This document shows positions 34,745 through 43,398 of a stretch of 64,000 bases of DNA, piece by piece. Each line of letters begins with the position of its first letter. Position 1 is the first letter of the stretch. Origin of the DNA: Bacteroidaceae bacterium (lineage in GTDB: Bacteria; Bacteroidota; Bacteroidia; Bacteroidales; Bacteroidaceae). The DNA is taken from NCBI GenBank assembly GCA_016291905.1, contig JAEEZS010000055.1, forward strand, positions 124,001-188,000, given 5' to 3'. The translations under genes were made by a program, and so were the position numbers. Below the pieces are notes generated by a model. The model was given only the letters and a program-made list of their open reading frames with translations, did no database searches and was not told where the DNA came from.

Positions 34745-35813
34745 GTCATTTATCGTTGCCATGATGGCTGTAGCAGTCACCATGACTAGCCTGTCTTCCT
34801 GCCAACAGGATGAGGATTTAAACAACAACTACGTGAAGTATCAGTCGGCTGTCGATGCCCAGGTGAAAGCCCAGAAGAAGCACGACAAGGTGATTCTGCT
34901 TGTTGCTTTCGGCAGCACGTGGAACAACGCCTTCCTGGCTTTCGATGCCACCAAGGCTGCTTACGAGAAAGCATTTCCGAACTGTGACGTCTATGTCAGC
35001 TATAGCTCGGCCATTTGCATCAACCGTGCTGCCGCTGGTGAGAATACCGACGAGAAGGGCAACATCGTGAAGCGCAACTACTACGCTCCCAACTTCTGGC
35101 TCCATGCTTTCGCAACGGCCAAATACACCGACATCACCGTGCAGTCCCTGCAGGTCATCCCCGGCGAGGAGTACAGCCGCGTTATCAACTACATCAAGGA
35201 CTTCGCCAACAACCATCTGGGCGACCTCGACGACAAGTATCTGGAAGGTCTTGACGGCCATCTCTGGCTGGGCACTCCGCTGCTCAACAACGCTTCCGAC
35301 GTGAGCAAGGTGGCTGAAATTCTCGACCGTAAGTACCGCTCGCAGGCCGAGAAGGGCGTCGTCGCCTTCATGGGCCACGGCAACCCCGACACCTACGACA
35401 CCTACAAGGCCAATGTCCGCTACACCCAGTTGGAGGAGGCCCTGCAGAAGTTCAACAAGAACTACTTTGTCGGTACCGTCGATATGCCGGACAACTACAA
35501 GCAAGATGTCCTGGCCCGTATGCAGGAGGCTGGCATCAAGAAAGGTGTGATGAACCTCTATCCGCTGATGAGCATCTGCGGTGACCATGGTCACAACGAC
35601 ATGGCTGGCGAAGGTGAGGACTATTGGGATGCTGAGGATGAGGAGAGCGAGGACAACAGCTGGTTTGAGTTCTTCTCCCACAAGGGTTATCAGCCCACGT
35701 CCAACCTCCTCGGTCTGCTCGAGGTTGAGGACATTCGTCAGGTCTGGATCAACCATACCAAGAACCCCGTTGAGTTGGAAGACTACTACCACTCGATGTA
35801 TCCCGAAGAATAA
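34734..35813 (+). CDS. cbiK: CbiK-like cobaltochelatase with lipoprotein signal
   Basis: CbiK inserts cobalt into sirohydrochlorin early in anaerobic cobalamin synthesis. The 359-residue protein matches the family from VILLVAFGSTWNNA onward; VVAFMGHGNPDTYD (near residue 213) and CGDHGHNDMAGE (near 283) supply the expected metal-binding histidines. Odd feature: it starts with MKIKSFIVAMMAVAVTMTSLSSC, a lipoprotein signal with LSSC box, so the enzyme should be outside the cytoplasm. An acidic insertion (EDYWDAEDEESEDN) follows the second His region. Exported CbiK forms are known in Desulfovibrio. Position between btuB and btuF suggests a role in uptake or metal exchange rather than only in synthesis. 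Confidence 0.9.
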   Translation: MKIKSFIVAMMAVAVTMTSLSSCQQDEDLNNNYVKYQSAVDAQVKAQKKHDKVILLVAFGSTWNNAFLAFDATKAAYEKAFPNCDVYVSYSSAICINRAAAGENTDEKGNIVKRNYYAPNFWLHAFATAKYTDITVQSLQVIPGEEYSRVINYIKDFANNHLGDLDDKYLEGLDGHLWLGTPLLNNASDVSKVAEILDRKYRSQAEKGVVAFMGHGNPDTYDTYKANVRYTQLEEALQKFNKNYFVGTVDMPDNYKQDVLARMQEAGIKKGVMNLYPLMSICGDHGHNDMAGEGEDYWDAEDEESEDNSWFEFFSHKGYQPTSNLLGLLEVEDIRQVWINHTKNPVELEDYYHSMYPEE

Positions 35814-35838
35814 TTTTCCTTTCATAATAATATAAATA

Positions 35839-37005
35839 ATGAGGCGCAGACGCTTTGCCATAGTCCGTTCTGCGGCACTTTGTGCGATGGTCCTGCTGGT
35901 TCCCCTGTCTTGTGCGCGGCAGGGAACCGGCAGGATCTCCCCCTCGGCTGATGCATTGTTTGCAGCCCACGACTCCGTGCTGGCTCATGCCGATGCCTTC
36001 AGCGATACCATCAGGATACATTATGCTCGTGGATTGAAGGTCGATTACCGCGATGATGGCATCCACGTCGTCATCAGCAACCCCGACCCGTCCGCACCCT
36101 ATAGCGCGCCAGAGGAGATAGTCATCACTCGTCCCCTCCGACGTTTTATCTGTACCACCGCCCTCCAGCTGGGAAACTTTGAGGTGCTGGGCCTGGAGGA
36201 GTGCATCGTGGGTATGAATTCGTTGAAAAACCTCTTCTCGCCCACCATGCAGCAGCAGATGCGCGACGGACGCACTGTGCGCATCGGCAAGGAGGGCAAT
36301 TTTGACGTTGAGACCATCTTTGCCACCCAACCCGACTATATCTTCGTCAGCGCCTCCAAGCACGGCGGCTTTGAAGCCATCCGTGCCTGCGGCATCCCCT
36401 TTATCACCCACCACGGCTACAAGGAAACCGACCCCCTGGGGCAGGCTGAATGGATAAAGCTGGTGGGGTTGCTGACGGGTGAGCCACGCCGCGCCAACGC
36501 CGTCTTTGCCGATATTGAGCGAAAGTATCTGACGTTGAAATCCGAAGTTGAAACGTTGACAACAAACAAGGCTACCTCCCTTCCCACAGTTGCCTCAGGT
36601 CGGCAGTTGCGCGATGGATGGTATGCCGTTGGAGGCCGCAGCTACATGGCACAGCTCTTCCGCGATGCCGGAGCCGCCTACGTGATGGCCGATAACGAGG
36701 ATTCGGGCGGACGCACGCTCGATTTCGAGGCCGCCTATGCCCGCTCCGTGCATGCCGATTTCTGGCAGATTGACGGCTCGTTTGAAGGTGACTTTACTTT
36801 GGCTACGCTTGCCGCTGAAGACCCTCGCTATGCTACGCTGGATTCCTACAAAAAACGCCGCGTGTTGTTCTGCAACTTAGCCCACACACCCTATCGCGAG
36901 CTGGCTGGTGTGCAGCCCCATCTGTTGTTGGCTGATTTCGTAAAGGCTTTCCATCCAGAGCTTTTGCCCCACTATGTTCCTCAGTACTACAAATTGATGG
37001 AATAA
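35839..37005 (+). CDS. btuF: Cobalamin ABC transporter substrate-binding lipoprotein (BtuF-like)
   Basis: The 388-residue protein has a lipoprotein-type signal ending in VPLSCARQ. The TroA/helical-backbone fold follows: LGLEECIVGMNSLKN, IATQPDYIF-like FATQPDYIFVSASK, GIPFITHHGYKETDPLGQAEW and a final NLAHTPYRELAGVQPHLLLAD. It should capture the corrinoid in the periplasm for the BtuCD permease; a btuC gene lies at 62166. It is 25 bases after the cbiK-like gene, in the riboswitch-controlled operon. Specificity for cobalamin is inferred from context; the family also binds ferric siderophores. Confidence 0.88.
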   Translation: MRRRRFAIVRSAALCAMVLLVPLSCARQGTGRISPSADALFAAHDSVLAHADAFSDTIRIHYARGLKVDYRDDGIHVVISNPDPSAPYSAPEEIVITRPLRRFICTTALQLGNFEVLGLEECIVGMNSLKNLFSPTMQQQMRDGRTVRIGKEGNFDVETIFATQPDYIFVSASKHGGFEAIRACGIPFITHHGYKETDPLGQAEWIKLVGLLTGEPRRANAVFADIERKYLTLKSEVETLTTNKATSLPTVASGRQLRDGWYAVGGRSYMAQLFRDAGAAYVMADNEDSGGRTLDFEAAYARSVHADFWQIDGSFEGDFTLATLAAEDPRYATLDSYKKRRVLFCNLAHTPYRELAGVQPHLLLADFVKAFHPELLPHYVPQYYKLME

Positions 37006-37010
37006 ATCTT

Positions 37011-37040
37011 TTGCCCATTCGAAAAGAGTTACTATCTTTG
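37011..37040 (+). promoter_or_regulatory. Promoter before the adenosyltransferase gene
   Basis: TTG at 37011-37013 and TATCTTTG at 37033-37040 are 19 bases apart, a perfect match to the Bacteroidetes promoter. It could express the genes from 37061 onward independently of the riboswitch. Confidence 0.7.
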
Positions 37041-37060
37041 CCGCAATAAGCAGTAAAGCT

Positions 37061-37630
37061 ATGAAGATCTATACCAAAACCGGAGACCGCGGCCAGACCT
37101 CCCTTGTAGGCGGGCAGCGGGTCAGTAAGTGCTGCGAGCGATTGGAGAGCTACGGCACTATCGACGAACTGAATGCCCACATCGGCGTACTTATCGCAGC
37201 GTGTTCGGATGAGGCCGACAAGGCTTTCCTTACCGATGTGCAAGGGACGTTGTTCGTCGTAGGTGGTTACTTGGCTACCGACACCTCGCAGCGAGACGTC
37301 CGTCCAGGCAACATTGTCACAGCCGAAATGGTGCAGGCTGTGGAAGCAGAGATAGACCGTCTGCAAGCTACCCTGCCTCCGTTGAAGCTGTTTATTCTCC
37401 CTGGGGGATGCATGGCTGCCGGTTTTGCCCATGTCTGCCGTACCGTCTGCCGTCGTGCTGAGCGCGAGATTCTCCGTCTTGCTGCCACAGGCGCTGAAGT
37501 GGATGAAACGGTGTTGGCCTATGTCAACCGTCTGAGCGACTATTTCTTCGTCCTTGCCCGAAAGTTGAATGTCGATGCAGGCTGCCCCGATGTCGTATGG
37601 CGAAGGAAAAACGACAGCCCATCGCGATGA
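37061..37630 (+). CDS. cobO: Cob(I)alamin adenosyltransferase, PduO type
   Basis: The enzyme transfers adenosyl from ATP to cob(I)alamin or its precursors to form the coenzyme. The 189-residue protein has the PduO-type motifs KIYTKTGDRGQTSLVGG, RLESYGTIDELNAHIG, GCMAAGFAHVCRTVCRRAERE and YVNRLSDYFFVLAR. The symbol cobO is used for function; structurally this is the PduO/MMAB class, not the CobA/BtuR class. It has its own promoter and is followed by a second btuB. Confidence 0.94.
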   Translation: MKIYTKTGDRGQTSLVGGQRVSKCCERLESYGTIDELNAHIGVLIAACSDEADKAFLTDVQGTLFVVGGYLATDTSQRDVRPGNIVTAEMVQAVEAEIDRLQATLPPLKLFILPGGCMAAGFAHVCRTVCRRAEREILRLAATGAEVDETVLAYVNRLSDYFFVLARKLNVDAGCPDVVWRRKNDSPSR

Positions 37631-37658
37631 ACAAACAAATTAATCAAAGAATATATTA

Positions 37659-39770
37659 TTGAAATCAATGAATAAAACGGGAAAGAAAGCCTTTTCTGCT
37701 TGTTTTTTAGGAGGAATACTTGTCATGATGTCCTCTGTCGGCATGGCGCAGAGTAATGCGGATTCCCTGCGGGCTGTGACGCTGAACCCTGTCGTTGTTA
37801 CCGGCACGGGCACCTACCATAAGGCCGACAATAGTCCTGTGGCTGTCAAGGTTATTACGACCAAAGAGCTGCGCGACGCAGGAGTGACCACGTTGCAGGA
37901 TGCTCTATCCCGTCTCACTACTACTATCACCACCCATACCAGCGGCATGGGTACGTTTGTCAACTTCGGCGGAGTGAGCGACGACTATATTGTCATCCTT
38001 GAGAACGGACGCCGTGTGAGTGGCGACGATCGTTGGTCGAAGCTCAGCCTCAGTAACATCCGTCGTATCGAAGTATTTAGCGGAGCCGCCAGCGCGCTCT
38101 ATGGTAGCGATGCCATTGCAGGCGTCATCAACATCATCACCGAGGATAGCCGCGACCCTGTGGCTGCTACCGTCAGCACAAAGGTGCTGAACCACGGGCG
38201 TCTGGACCACGACATCCACGCCGACGTCACTTCGGGTGCTTTCTCCAGCCATACCACCTACGCCCGTCGTCAGGCTGATAACTGGCAAGTGAATCCTTAT
38301 CAGGCCTTCGACGAGGGTGGTGAACAGGTGTTGAAGCTCACGGGGCGTCCCATGTCCACAGCCTTTGGTAGTGATGCCCTCAGCGAACGGTTGGAGTGGC
38401 GATTCAATGACGCATGGTCGGCCTACGTCCGTGGCGATGCCTACGATTACCAAACACGTCGTCCCCAAGGTGCCACTTACTTCACGCAGAAGTCCTCGAA
38501 AGACCCAGCTACCGGCGAAAAGGTCTATACCTACTCCCCCCGTACAGCCTACACCTACGACCTTCATCATCAGACGTTCACCTGGGGAGGAGGTCTTCGT
38601 TGGGTACCCAACAAGCAGACGCACCTTTATCTGGATGTTCACTCCGACTACTTCCGTTCCGATTACGACTATTGGCAGACTTCCGAGGCTGAGGCCTATG
38701 CCGAGACGCGCAAACAGACGCGCTACACCGATGGAACGTTGCGTGGCATCTTTCGTCTGACAGATGCTAACAAACTCTCGGCTGGAGCCCAGTTTGTGGG
38801 CGAAGCGCTCACGAGCGAGAGCGATGGCATCGCAGGCGAGCAAACCCGCACCTACAACCTCTTTGCACAAGACGAGCTACGTCTCTTCCACGGCTTGGAG
38901 GCTGTGGCTGGACTGCGCTACACCTATAACATTCATTTTGGCTCAGCCGTCACCCCCAGCGTAGGGCTCTTTGGCTATCTGGGTGGATTCCGTCTGCGTG
39001 CCAGCTATGCAGGAGGCTATCGTACCCCCACCCTTTCGCAGCTTTATGCCACCGATCAGGCGAAGACCACTAGCCGCTATACCCTTCCTGGCACATCGCT
39101 ACGTCCTGAGCGTAGCAACTTCTGGAACGTCAACGCCGAATATACCGGTCGTTCCATTACGATTAGCGTCAGCGGATTCATCAACGATATCCGCGACATG
39201 ATAAACTACCGTACCCTCACGGCAGCCGAGATTCAAGCTGATACCCATCTCACCCAGTTGGTGGAGGAAGGATGGACCACCCTGCGCCGTCGCGACAACA
39301 TCGACCGTGCTACCTTGCGCGGCATTAGTGCTAATATCAAGTGGATGCTCCCTGCAGGCTTCACCCTGGGCGGAGGTTACACGTTCACCGACTCTCACGC
39401 CGAGACGAAGACGCTTGACGTAGCCTCGCAAACCTATGTTACTACGGTAAACCCTGTTGACAAGTCCGTCCGCCACGTAGGAAACGTCTTGGCCTCATGG
39501 GACAAGACGTGGGGCGACTATCACCTCTGCGTCAGTCTTGATGGACACATGCAGGGCCAGCGCTATAGCAGCACCTACGGCTATGCTCCAGGCTACAGCC
39601 AATGGGATTTGCACACCCGGCACATCATCAACCTCCCGCATTGCACCCTCGAACCCGGCTTGGGTATAGAAAACCTCTTTGATGCCTGCGACCGCTCCTA
39701 TTGGAACTCCAACTTCGCCACCATCAACCCAGGCCGTTCGTTCTATGCGAGCTTCGCTTTGCGGTATTGA
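37659..39770 (+). CDS. btuB: TonB-dependent cobalamin receptor (BtuB-like), second copy
   Basis: The 703-residue protein has a signal peptide (ending SSVGMAQS), LNPVVVTGTGTYHK as TonB box, a plug domain with TTLQDALSRLT and RIEVFSGAASALYGSDAIAGVINI, and a barrel ending in GRSFYASFALRY. It is a distant paralogue of the receptor at 32549. Its place between the adenosyltransferase and the cbi genes supports a corrinoid substrate. Two receptors in one locus suggest different corrinoid forms or an uptake partner such as BtuG, but no BtuG gene is seen here. Confidence 0.9.
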   Translation: MKSMNKTGKKAFSACFLGGILVMMSSVGMAQSNADSLRAVTLNPVVVTGTGTYHKADNSPVAVKVITTKELRDAGVTTLQDALSRLTTTITTHTSGMGTFVNFGGVSDDYIVILENGRRVSGDDRWSKLSLSNIRRIEVFSGAASALYGSDAIAGVINIITEDSRDPVAATVSTKVLNHGRLDHDIHADVTSGAFSSHTTYARRQADNWQVNPYQAFDEGGEQVLKLTGRPMSTAFGSDALSERLEWRFNDAWSAYVRGDAYDYQTRRPQGATYFTQKSSKDPATGEKVYTYSPRTAYTYDLHHQTFTWGGGLRWVPNKQTHLYLDVHSDYFRSDYDYWQTSEAEAYAETRKQTRYTDGTLRGIFRLTDANKLSAGAQFVGEALTSESDGIAGEQTRTYNLFAQDELRLFHGLEAVAGLRYTYNIHFGSAVTPSVGLFGYLGGFRLRASYAGGYRTPTLSQLYATDQAKTTSRYTLPGTSLRPERSNFWNVNAEYTGRSITISVSGFINDIRDMINYRTLTAAEIQADTHLTQLVEEGWTTLRRRDNIDRATLRGISANIKWMLPAGFTLGGGYTFTDSHAETKTLDVASQTYVTTVNPVDKSVRHVGNVLASWDKTWGDYHLCVSLDGHMQGQRYSSTYGYAPGYSQWDLHTRHIINLPHCTLEPGLGIENLFDACDRSYWNSNFATINPGRSFYASFALRY

Positions 39771-39798
39771 TAATAAACAGGTCAATTAAGATAAGGGA

Positions 39799-41292
39799 AT
39801 GAGAATCTACGTTGCAGGCATAGGACCGGGTAGCCCCGAAGACGTTACCCCTGCCGTTCAGCAGGCTATTAGCGAGAGTGATGTCATTGTCGGCTATCGG
39901 CGTTACTTCCCCTATATTACAGGGTGGCTTCGTTCAGATGCTATCTGCGTTGACACAGGCATGAAGCATGAGCAGGAACGTGCCGAGCAAGCATTTCTTT
40001 ATGCTGAAGAGGGACGGACGGTATGTGTCATCTCCAGTGGCGATGCCGGCATCTATGGCATGACGTCACTTATCTACGAGATGAAACGCCTCCGCAATAC
40101 CGATGTTGAAATAATCCCTCTCCCTGGGATAAGTGCTTTTCAGAAGGCTGCGGCATTGCTTGGCGCTCCTGTCAGCCACGATTTCTGCGTCATCTCCCTC
40201 AGCGATTTGATGACACCTTGGGCTGTCATTGAACGTCGCATCCGAGCCGCTGCAACTGCCGATTTCGTAACCGCTATCTATAATCCTCGCAGCAACGACC
40301 GTTATTGGCAGCTGCATCGCCTGAAAGAAATCTTCCTCCAGAGTCGTAGCGCCGACACCATAGTGGGCTATGTCCGTCAGGCTGGGCGCGAGGGGCAGCA
40401 CTCCGTTGTCACCACCCTGAGTGATTTTAATCCCGACGAGGTGGATATGTTCACCATCGTTATCATTGGCAATAGCCAGTCATACACATGGCAGGGACAT
40501 TTCATCACTCCGCGAGGGTATTATAATAGACTGTCAGACTGTCAGACTAACAGACTAACAGATGATGGTAAAAACAAAGAATCAGAGATTCATCTTCAAT
40601 CTTCAATCTCCAATCTTCAATCTCAACAGTCTGACAGCCTGAAAGTCGGTCAAAGCATCATGATGCAGTCGTTTGCCACGATTCGTCGTGAATTACGCCA
40701 CCCCGACGTTCCCCTATGGCGCTTGTGGCCCTTGCTTCATGCCATCCACACCACGGCAGATTTCCAGATGGAACGTCTTCTTTGGATGGACGAGGGAGCT
40801 ACCGAACGGCTATATGAACAGATTTCCAAAGGCCGCTTAACAACCATTGTCACAGATGTCACGATGGTTGCAAGCGGCATCCGTAAAGGGGCACTCGAGC
40901 GATTAGGTATTGAAGTAAAATGCTATCTTAGCGATCCTCGTGCTGAGGCGCTTGCCCGTAGTGAAGGACTCACCCGTGCCCAGGCGGGCATTCGTGTGGC
41001 AGTCGACGAACATCCAGAGGACGTTCTTTTTGCTATTGGTAACGCCCCCACCGCCCTTCTGGAGTTATGTCGTCTCGTACGAGGGGGGAAGTGCCGTCCT
41101 GTAGGTATTGTCGGAGCCCCTGTTGGCTTTGTCCATGTGGAGGAGAGTAAGCACGCCGCCAAAACGCTCACGGCCATCCCCAAGCTTCTGATAGAAGGCC
41201 GCAAGGGAGGCAGCACGCTGGCTGCCACGCTGGTCAACAGCATCCTCACCTACGACGATGCCGCCAGCCTCATGCCCGGGAGAGACGTTTGA
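39799..41292 (+). CDS. cbiHC: Fused CbiH (C17-methyltransferase) and CbiC (methylmutase)
   Basis: Residues 1-242 are precorrin-3B/cobalt-factor III C17-methyltransferase (MRIYVAGIGPGSPEDVTP, SSGDAGIYGM, PLPGISAFQKAAALLGAP, TAIYNPRS). Residues about 283-497 are precorrin-8X/cobalt-precorrin-8 methylmutase (TADFQMERLLW, TIVTDVTMVASGI, AIGNAPTALLEL, VGAPVGFVHVEESK), which catalyses the methyl shift giving the cobyrinate skeleton. The linker (about 243-281) is encoded by spacer-like repeats (40528-40640), including CAGACTGTCAGACTG and TTCAATCTTCAATCTCC. This suggests two formerly separate genes joined across their spacer. It begins the ring-enzyme operon 29 bases after btuB. Confidence 0.93.
   Translation: MRIYVAGIGPGSPEDVTPAVQQAISESDVIVGYRRYFPYITGWLRSDAICVDTGMKHEQERAEQAFLYAEEGRTVCVISSGDAGIYGMTSLIYEMKRLRNTDVEIIPLPGISAFQKAAALLGAPVSHDFCVISLSDLMTPWAVIERRIRAAATADFVTAIYNPRSNDRYWQLHRLKEIFLQSRSADTIVGYVRQAGREGQHSVVTTLSDFNPDEVDMFTIVIIGNSQSYTWQGHFITPRGYYNRLSDCQTNRLTDDGKNKESEIHLQSSISNLQSQQSDSLKVGQSIMMQSFATIRRELRHPDVPLWRLWPLLHAIHTTADFQMERLLWMDEGATERLYEQISKGRLTTIVTDVTMVASGIRKGALERLGIEVKCYLSDPRAEALARSEGLTRAQAGIRVAVDEHPEDVLFAIGNAPTALLELCRLVRGGKCRPVGIVGAPVGFVHVEESKHAAKTLTAIPKLLIEGRKGGSTLAATLVNSILTYDDAASLMPGRDV
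40528..40640. repeat. Simple repeats forming the CbiH-CbiC linker
   Basis: The first part repeats CAGACTGTCAGACT and CAGACTAACAGACTAACAG. The second repeats CAATCTTCAATCTCCAATC and ends in AACAGTCTGACAG, partly the inverse of the first part. The block is in frame and encodes the interdomain linker. Confidence 0.85.
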
Positions 41293-41298
41293 AAAATA

Positions 41299-41335
41299 GA
41301 AGAATTAGGAATTAGGAATGAGGAATAAGGAACTA
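41299..41335. repeat. AATTAGGAATTAGG spacer repeat
   Basis: AGAATTAGGAATTAGGAATGAGG fills the gap between cbiHC and cbiET and runs up to the ATG at 41335. The same unit occurs next to xseB and inside the CbiD part of 60313-62106. Confidence 0.75.
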
Positions 41336-42570
41336 TGAACTGTACAATCATAGGAATTAGTGATAGCGCTACGCCGTGGTTTCCTCCCGAAGTTGAGGCT
41401 GCGATAGCCCGTGGAAATGTTTTCTCGGGAGGCCGACGTCATCGCGAAATCATGGCCTCGCGTCTGCCTGTGGGTTATAAGTGGATTGACATTACCGTAC
41501 CTCTTTCCGACGTGTTCAGGCAATACGACGAGGTGTCAGGTAGTCTCGTCATCTTTGCTTCGGGCGATCCGCTTTTCTATGGCTTTGCTGCTACGGTACT
41601 GCGCGAGCGTCCCCATTGGCAATTGACCATCTATCCCTCGTTCCACTCCCTTCAGTTGTTGGCCCATCGCCTTTGCTTACCTTATCAGGATATGTGCATG
41701 GTGTCGCTCACGGGGCGACCATGGGATGCACTTGATGAGGCTCTTATCCGTGGTGAGCGTCTGATAGGTTGTCTCACAGACCACCATCGTTCACCTCTGG
41801 CCATCGCCCAGCGCATGATAGACTATGGCTTCGACCGTTATTATCGTATGGCTGTGGGAGAGCGGTTGGGCAATGCCGAATCAGAGCGAGTCGGGTGGGT
41901 TGACCTCTCAACCTTCAATCCCCAATCTTCAACCCTCAATCTTCAATCTTCAATTTTCAATCTCCAATCCGTCTCCTCTCCCAACTGCGTCATTTTGCAG
42001 CAGACGGCTGTTCGTCCGCGTCCCTTCGGGATACCTGAAAAGGAGTTCCACCTGCTCGACGGACGTGAGCGGATGATTACCAAGATGCCCGCACGGCTTT
42101 TGGCCCTGTCGTTGCTCGATTTGCGTCATCGTCATCAGTTGTGGGATGTGGGTTTCTGTACGGGCAGCGTCAGCATCGAGGCCAAGCTGCAGTTTCCCCA
42201 TTTGGGGATTACGGCCTTCGAGGTGCGCCCAGAGTGTGAGGAACTGATGATGCTGAACAGCCGTCGGCACGGCACACCTGGCATCCGTACTGTGATGGGC
42301 GATGTGCTGGAAGCAGACCTTGAATCCCTGCCTCAACCTGATGCCGTGTTCATAGGCGGGCATGGGGGTAAGCTCCGCGAAATCATCCTCCGCCTCCATC
42401 CCCTCATGCCGTCAGGTGCCACGCTCGTCTTCAATGCCGTTAGCGACGACAGCTGTCGTCTGTTTGCCGATTCCGTCCATGAAGTCGGTATGACGCTTGT
42501 TTCCGAAACACGCCTCGCCATTGACAACCACAATCCGCTGGTAATAATGAAAGCGGTAATATCTTCGTGA
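41335..42570 (+). CDS. cbiET: Fused CbiE-CbiT, precorrin-6Y methyltransferase/decarboxylase
   Basis: Residues 1-190 are CbiE (C5-methyltransferase; IIGISDSATPWFPPEV, VIFASGDPLFYGFA), and 213-411 are CbiT (C15-methylation and decarboxylation; LLDLRHRHQLWDVGFCTGSV, GHGGKLREII). The two activities equal aerobic CobL. The linker (about 191-212) is made of CAATCTTCAA-type repeats at 41907-41970. The last 61 or so coding bases (42499-42559) are repeated at 44132-44192, on the other side of the AbiE cassette, where the copy encodes a different C-terminus. The end of this gene therefore looks rebuilt by an insertion. Confidence 0.93.
   Translation: MNCTIIGISDSATPWFPPEVEAAIARGNVFSGGRRHREIMASRLPVGYKWIDITVPLSDVFRQYDEVSGSLVIFASGDPLFYGFAATVLRERPHWQLTIYPSFHSLQLLAHRLCLPYQDMCMVSLTGRPWDALDEALIRGERLIGCLTDHHRSPLAIAQRMIDYGFDRYYRMAVGERLGNAESERVGWVDLSTFNPQSSTLNLQSSIFNLQSVSSPNCVILQQTAVRPRPFGIPEKEFHLLDGRERMITKMPARLLALSLLDLRHRHQLWDVGFCTGSVSIEAKLQFPHLGITAFEVRPECEELMMLNSRRHGTPGIRTVMGDVLEADLESLPQPDAVFIGGHGGKLREIILRLHPLMPSGATLVFNAVSDDSCRLFADSVHEVGMTLVSETRLAIDNHNPLVIMKAVISS
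41907..41970. repeat. Simple repeats forming the CbiE-CbiT linker
   Basis: Variants of TTCAATC occur eight times in a row (for example CTCAATCTTCAATCTTCAA). The block is in frame, encodes an Asn/Gln/Ser-rich linker, and is of the same family as the second part of the CbiH-CbiC linker. Confidence 0.85.
42499..42559 (+). repeat. Direct repeat, left copy, in the 3' end of cbiET
   Basis: The 61 bases from GTTTCCGA to AAGCGGTAA recur at 44132-44192 with three differences. All three fall at third codon positions and are silent (GAA/GAG, ACA/ACG, ATT/ATC). The repeats flank the AbiE cassette. Confidence 0.9.
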
Positions 42571-42587
42571 CAGATGCCAGTCCCATG

Positions 42588-43373
42588 TCACATTATCGCC
42601 GTAACAACATCCGGGAATTGCAAGATTCTGCCAGCGTTGGATTCGGTGAACAGCAAGTGCATGAAATCGCGCTTTTTTTGGTTGAGATCCACCTCCTTCA
42701 GCCGTTCTGCAATGACGACCTTCAGCTCTTCTAAAGATGTTATGCCTGTTTTTGCCTGCAGAAAGGGCAGATTAGGTTTGGTCTTGGAGAGGAGGAAGAT
42801 GGTGTCGTAGAAGTCGCGTCCCTTCTGACGGGAAAGGATTGCGGCGAATTTCATGGCACATAACACATCCAGAGGTGGCATCTGAACTCTGAAAAAGAAA
42901 CCCATCTTGTTGATGTTCGCTGGGGTGGGCAGATATTTCACCCCTTGGTCCTGCGCCTCAATCTTTATCAGAAGTCGCTCTTCCTTATGGCCCGTCATGC
43001 CTAAATTAAATAGCATCTGAGGGAAGTAGAGGTTACGGCGAAAGGCAGTCAGGTGCGGATTCGGTTTGTCGCGCGTCTCCACTTCCAGGTTGTTCTGTCG
43101 CAGGTATTGAACCACGTTGTCTGTCATCGCCATGAACTCCTGCTCACTCAGATCCTTGCAATCGAAGTCGAGGTCTTCGGAGAAGCGGTCGATGCCCTGT
43201 ATAAGTCTGAGATTTATTCCACCGATGAATGCCACCTTGTTAATATAAGGCGTGGTCGTCAGATGGTCGAGTATCAGCAGCTGCAGATACTCCTTCAGCA
43301 TATAACGGTCAAAGCGACTCTCCCTTGCAATGCTAGGAGGGAAAAAACTGCGTATGTATTCAATGTCAATCAT
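42588..43373 (-). CDS. AbiEii-type nucleotidyltransferase toxin
   Basis: The 261-residue protein matches the AbiEii/AbiGii toxin family of nucleotidyltransferases, the toxic half of AbiE abortive-infection and type IV toxin-antitoxin systems. FIGGINLRLIQGIDRFSEDLDFD carries the GG and DLD residues of the active site; VQMPPLDVLCAMKFAAILSRQKGRDFYD is the other conserved block. Known relatives modify tRNA ends or other nucleic acids. It follows the AbiEi gene by 25 bases. The stop codon lies within a short dyad (42567-42591) shared with the end of cbiET, so the two genes converge almost without a gap. Confidence 0.9.
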   Translation of the reverse strand: MIDIEYIRSFFPPSIARESRFDRYMLKEYLQLLILDHLTTTPYINKVAFIGGINLRLIQGIDRFSEDLDFDCKDLSEQEFMAMTDNVVQYLRQNNLEVETRDKPNPHLTAFRRNLYFPQMLFNLGMTGHKEERLLIKIEAQDQGVKYLPTPANINKMGFFFRVQMPPLDVLCAMKFAAILSRQKGRDFYDTIFLLSKTKPNLPFLQAKTGITSLEELKVVIAERLKEVDLNQKKRDFMHLLFTESNAGRILQFPDVVTAIM

Positions 43374-43398
43374 CGTCTTAAGTGAAAAGTTTCAGGTT

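Noticed and set aside
37006-37060. Second cobalamin riboswitch before the adenosyltransferase gene
   Set aside because: The gap is only 55 bases, has a promoter and lacks the B12 box; no second copy was seen before cbiGF either.
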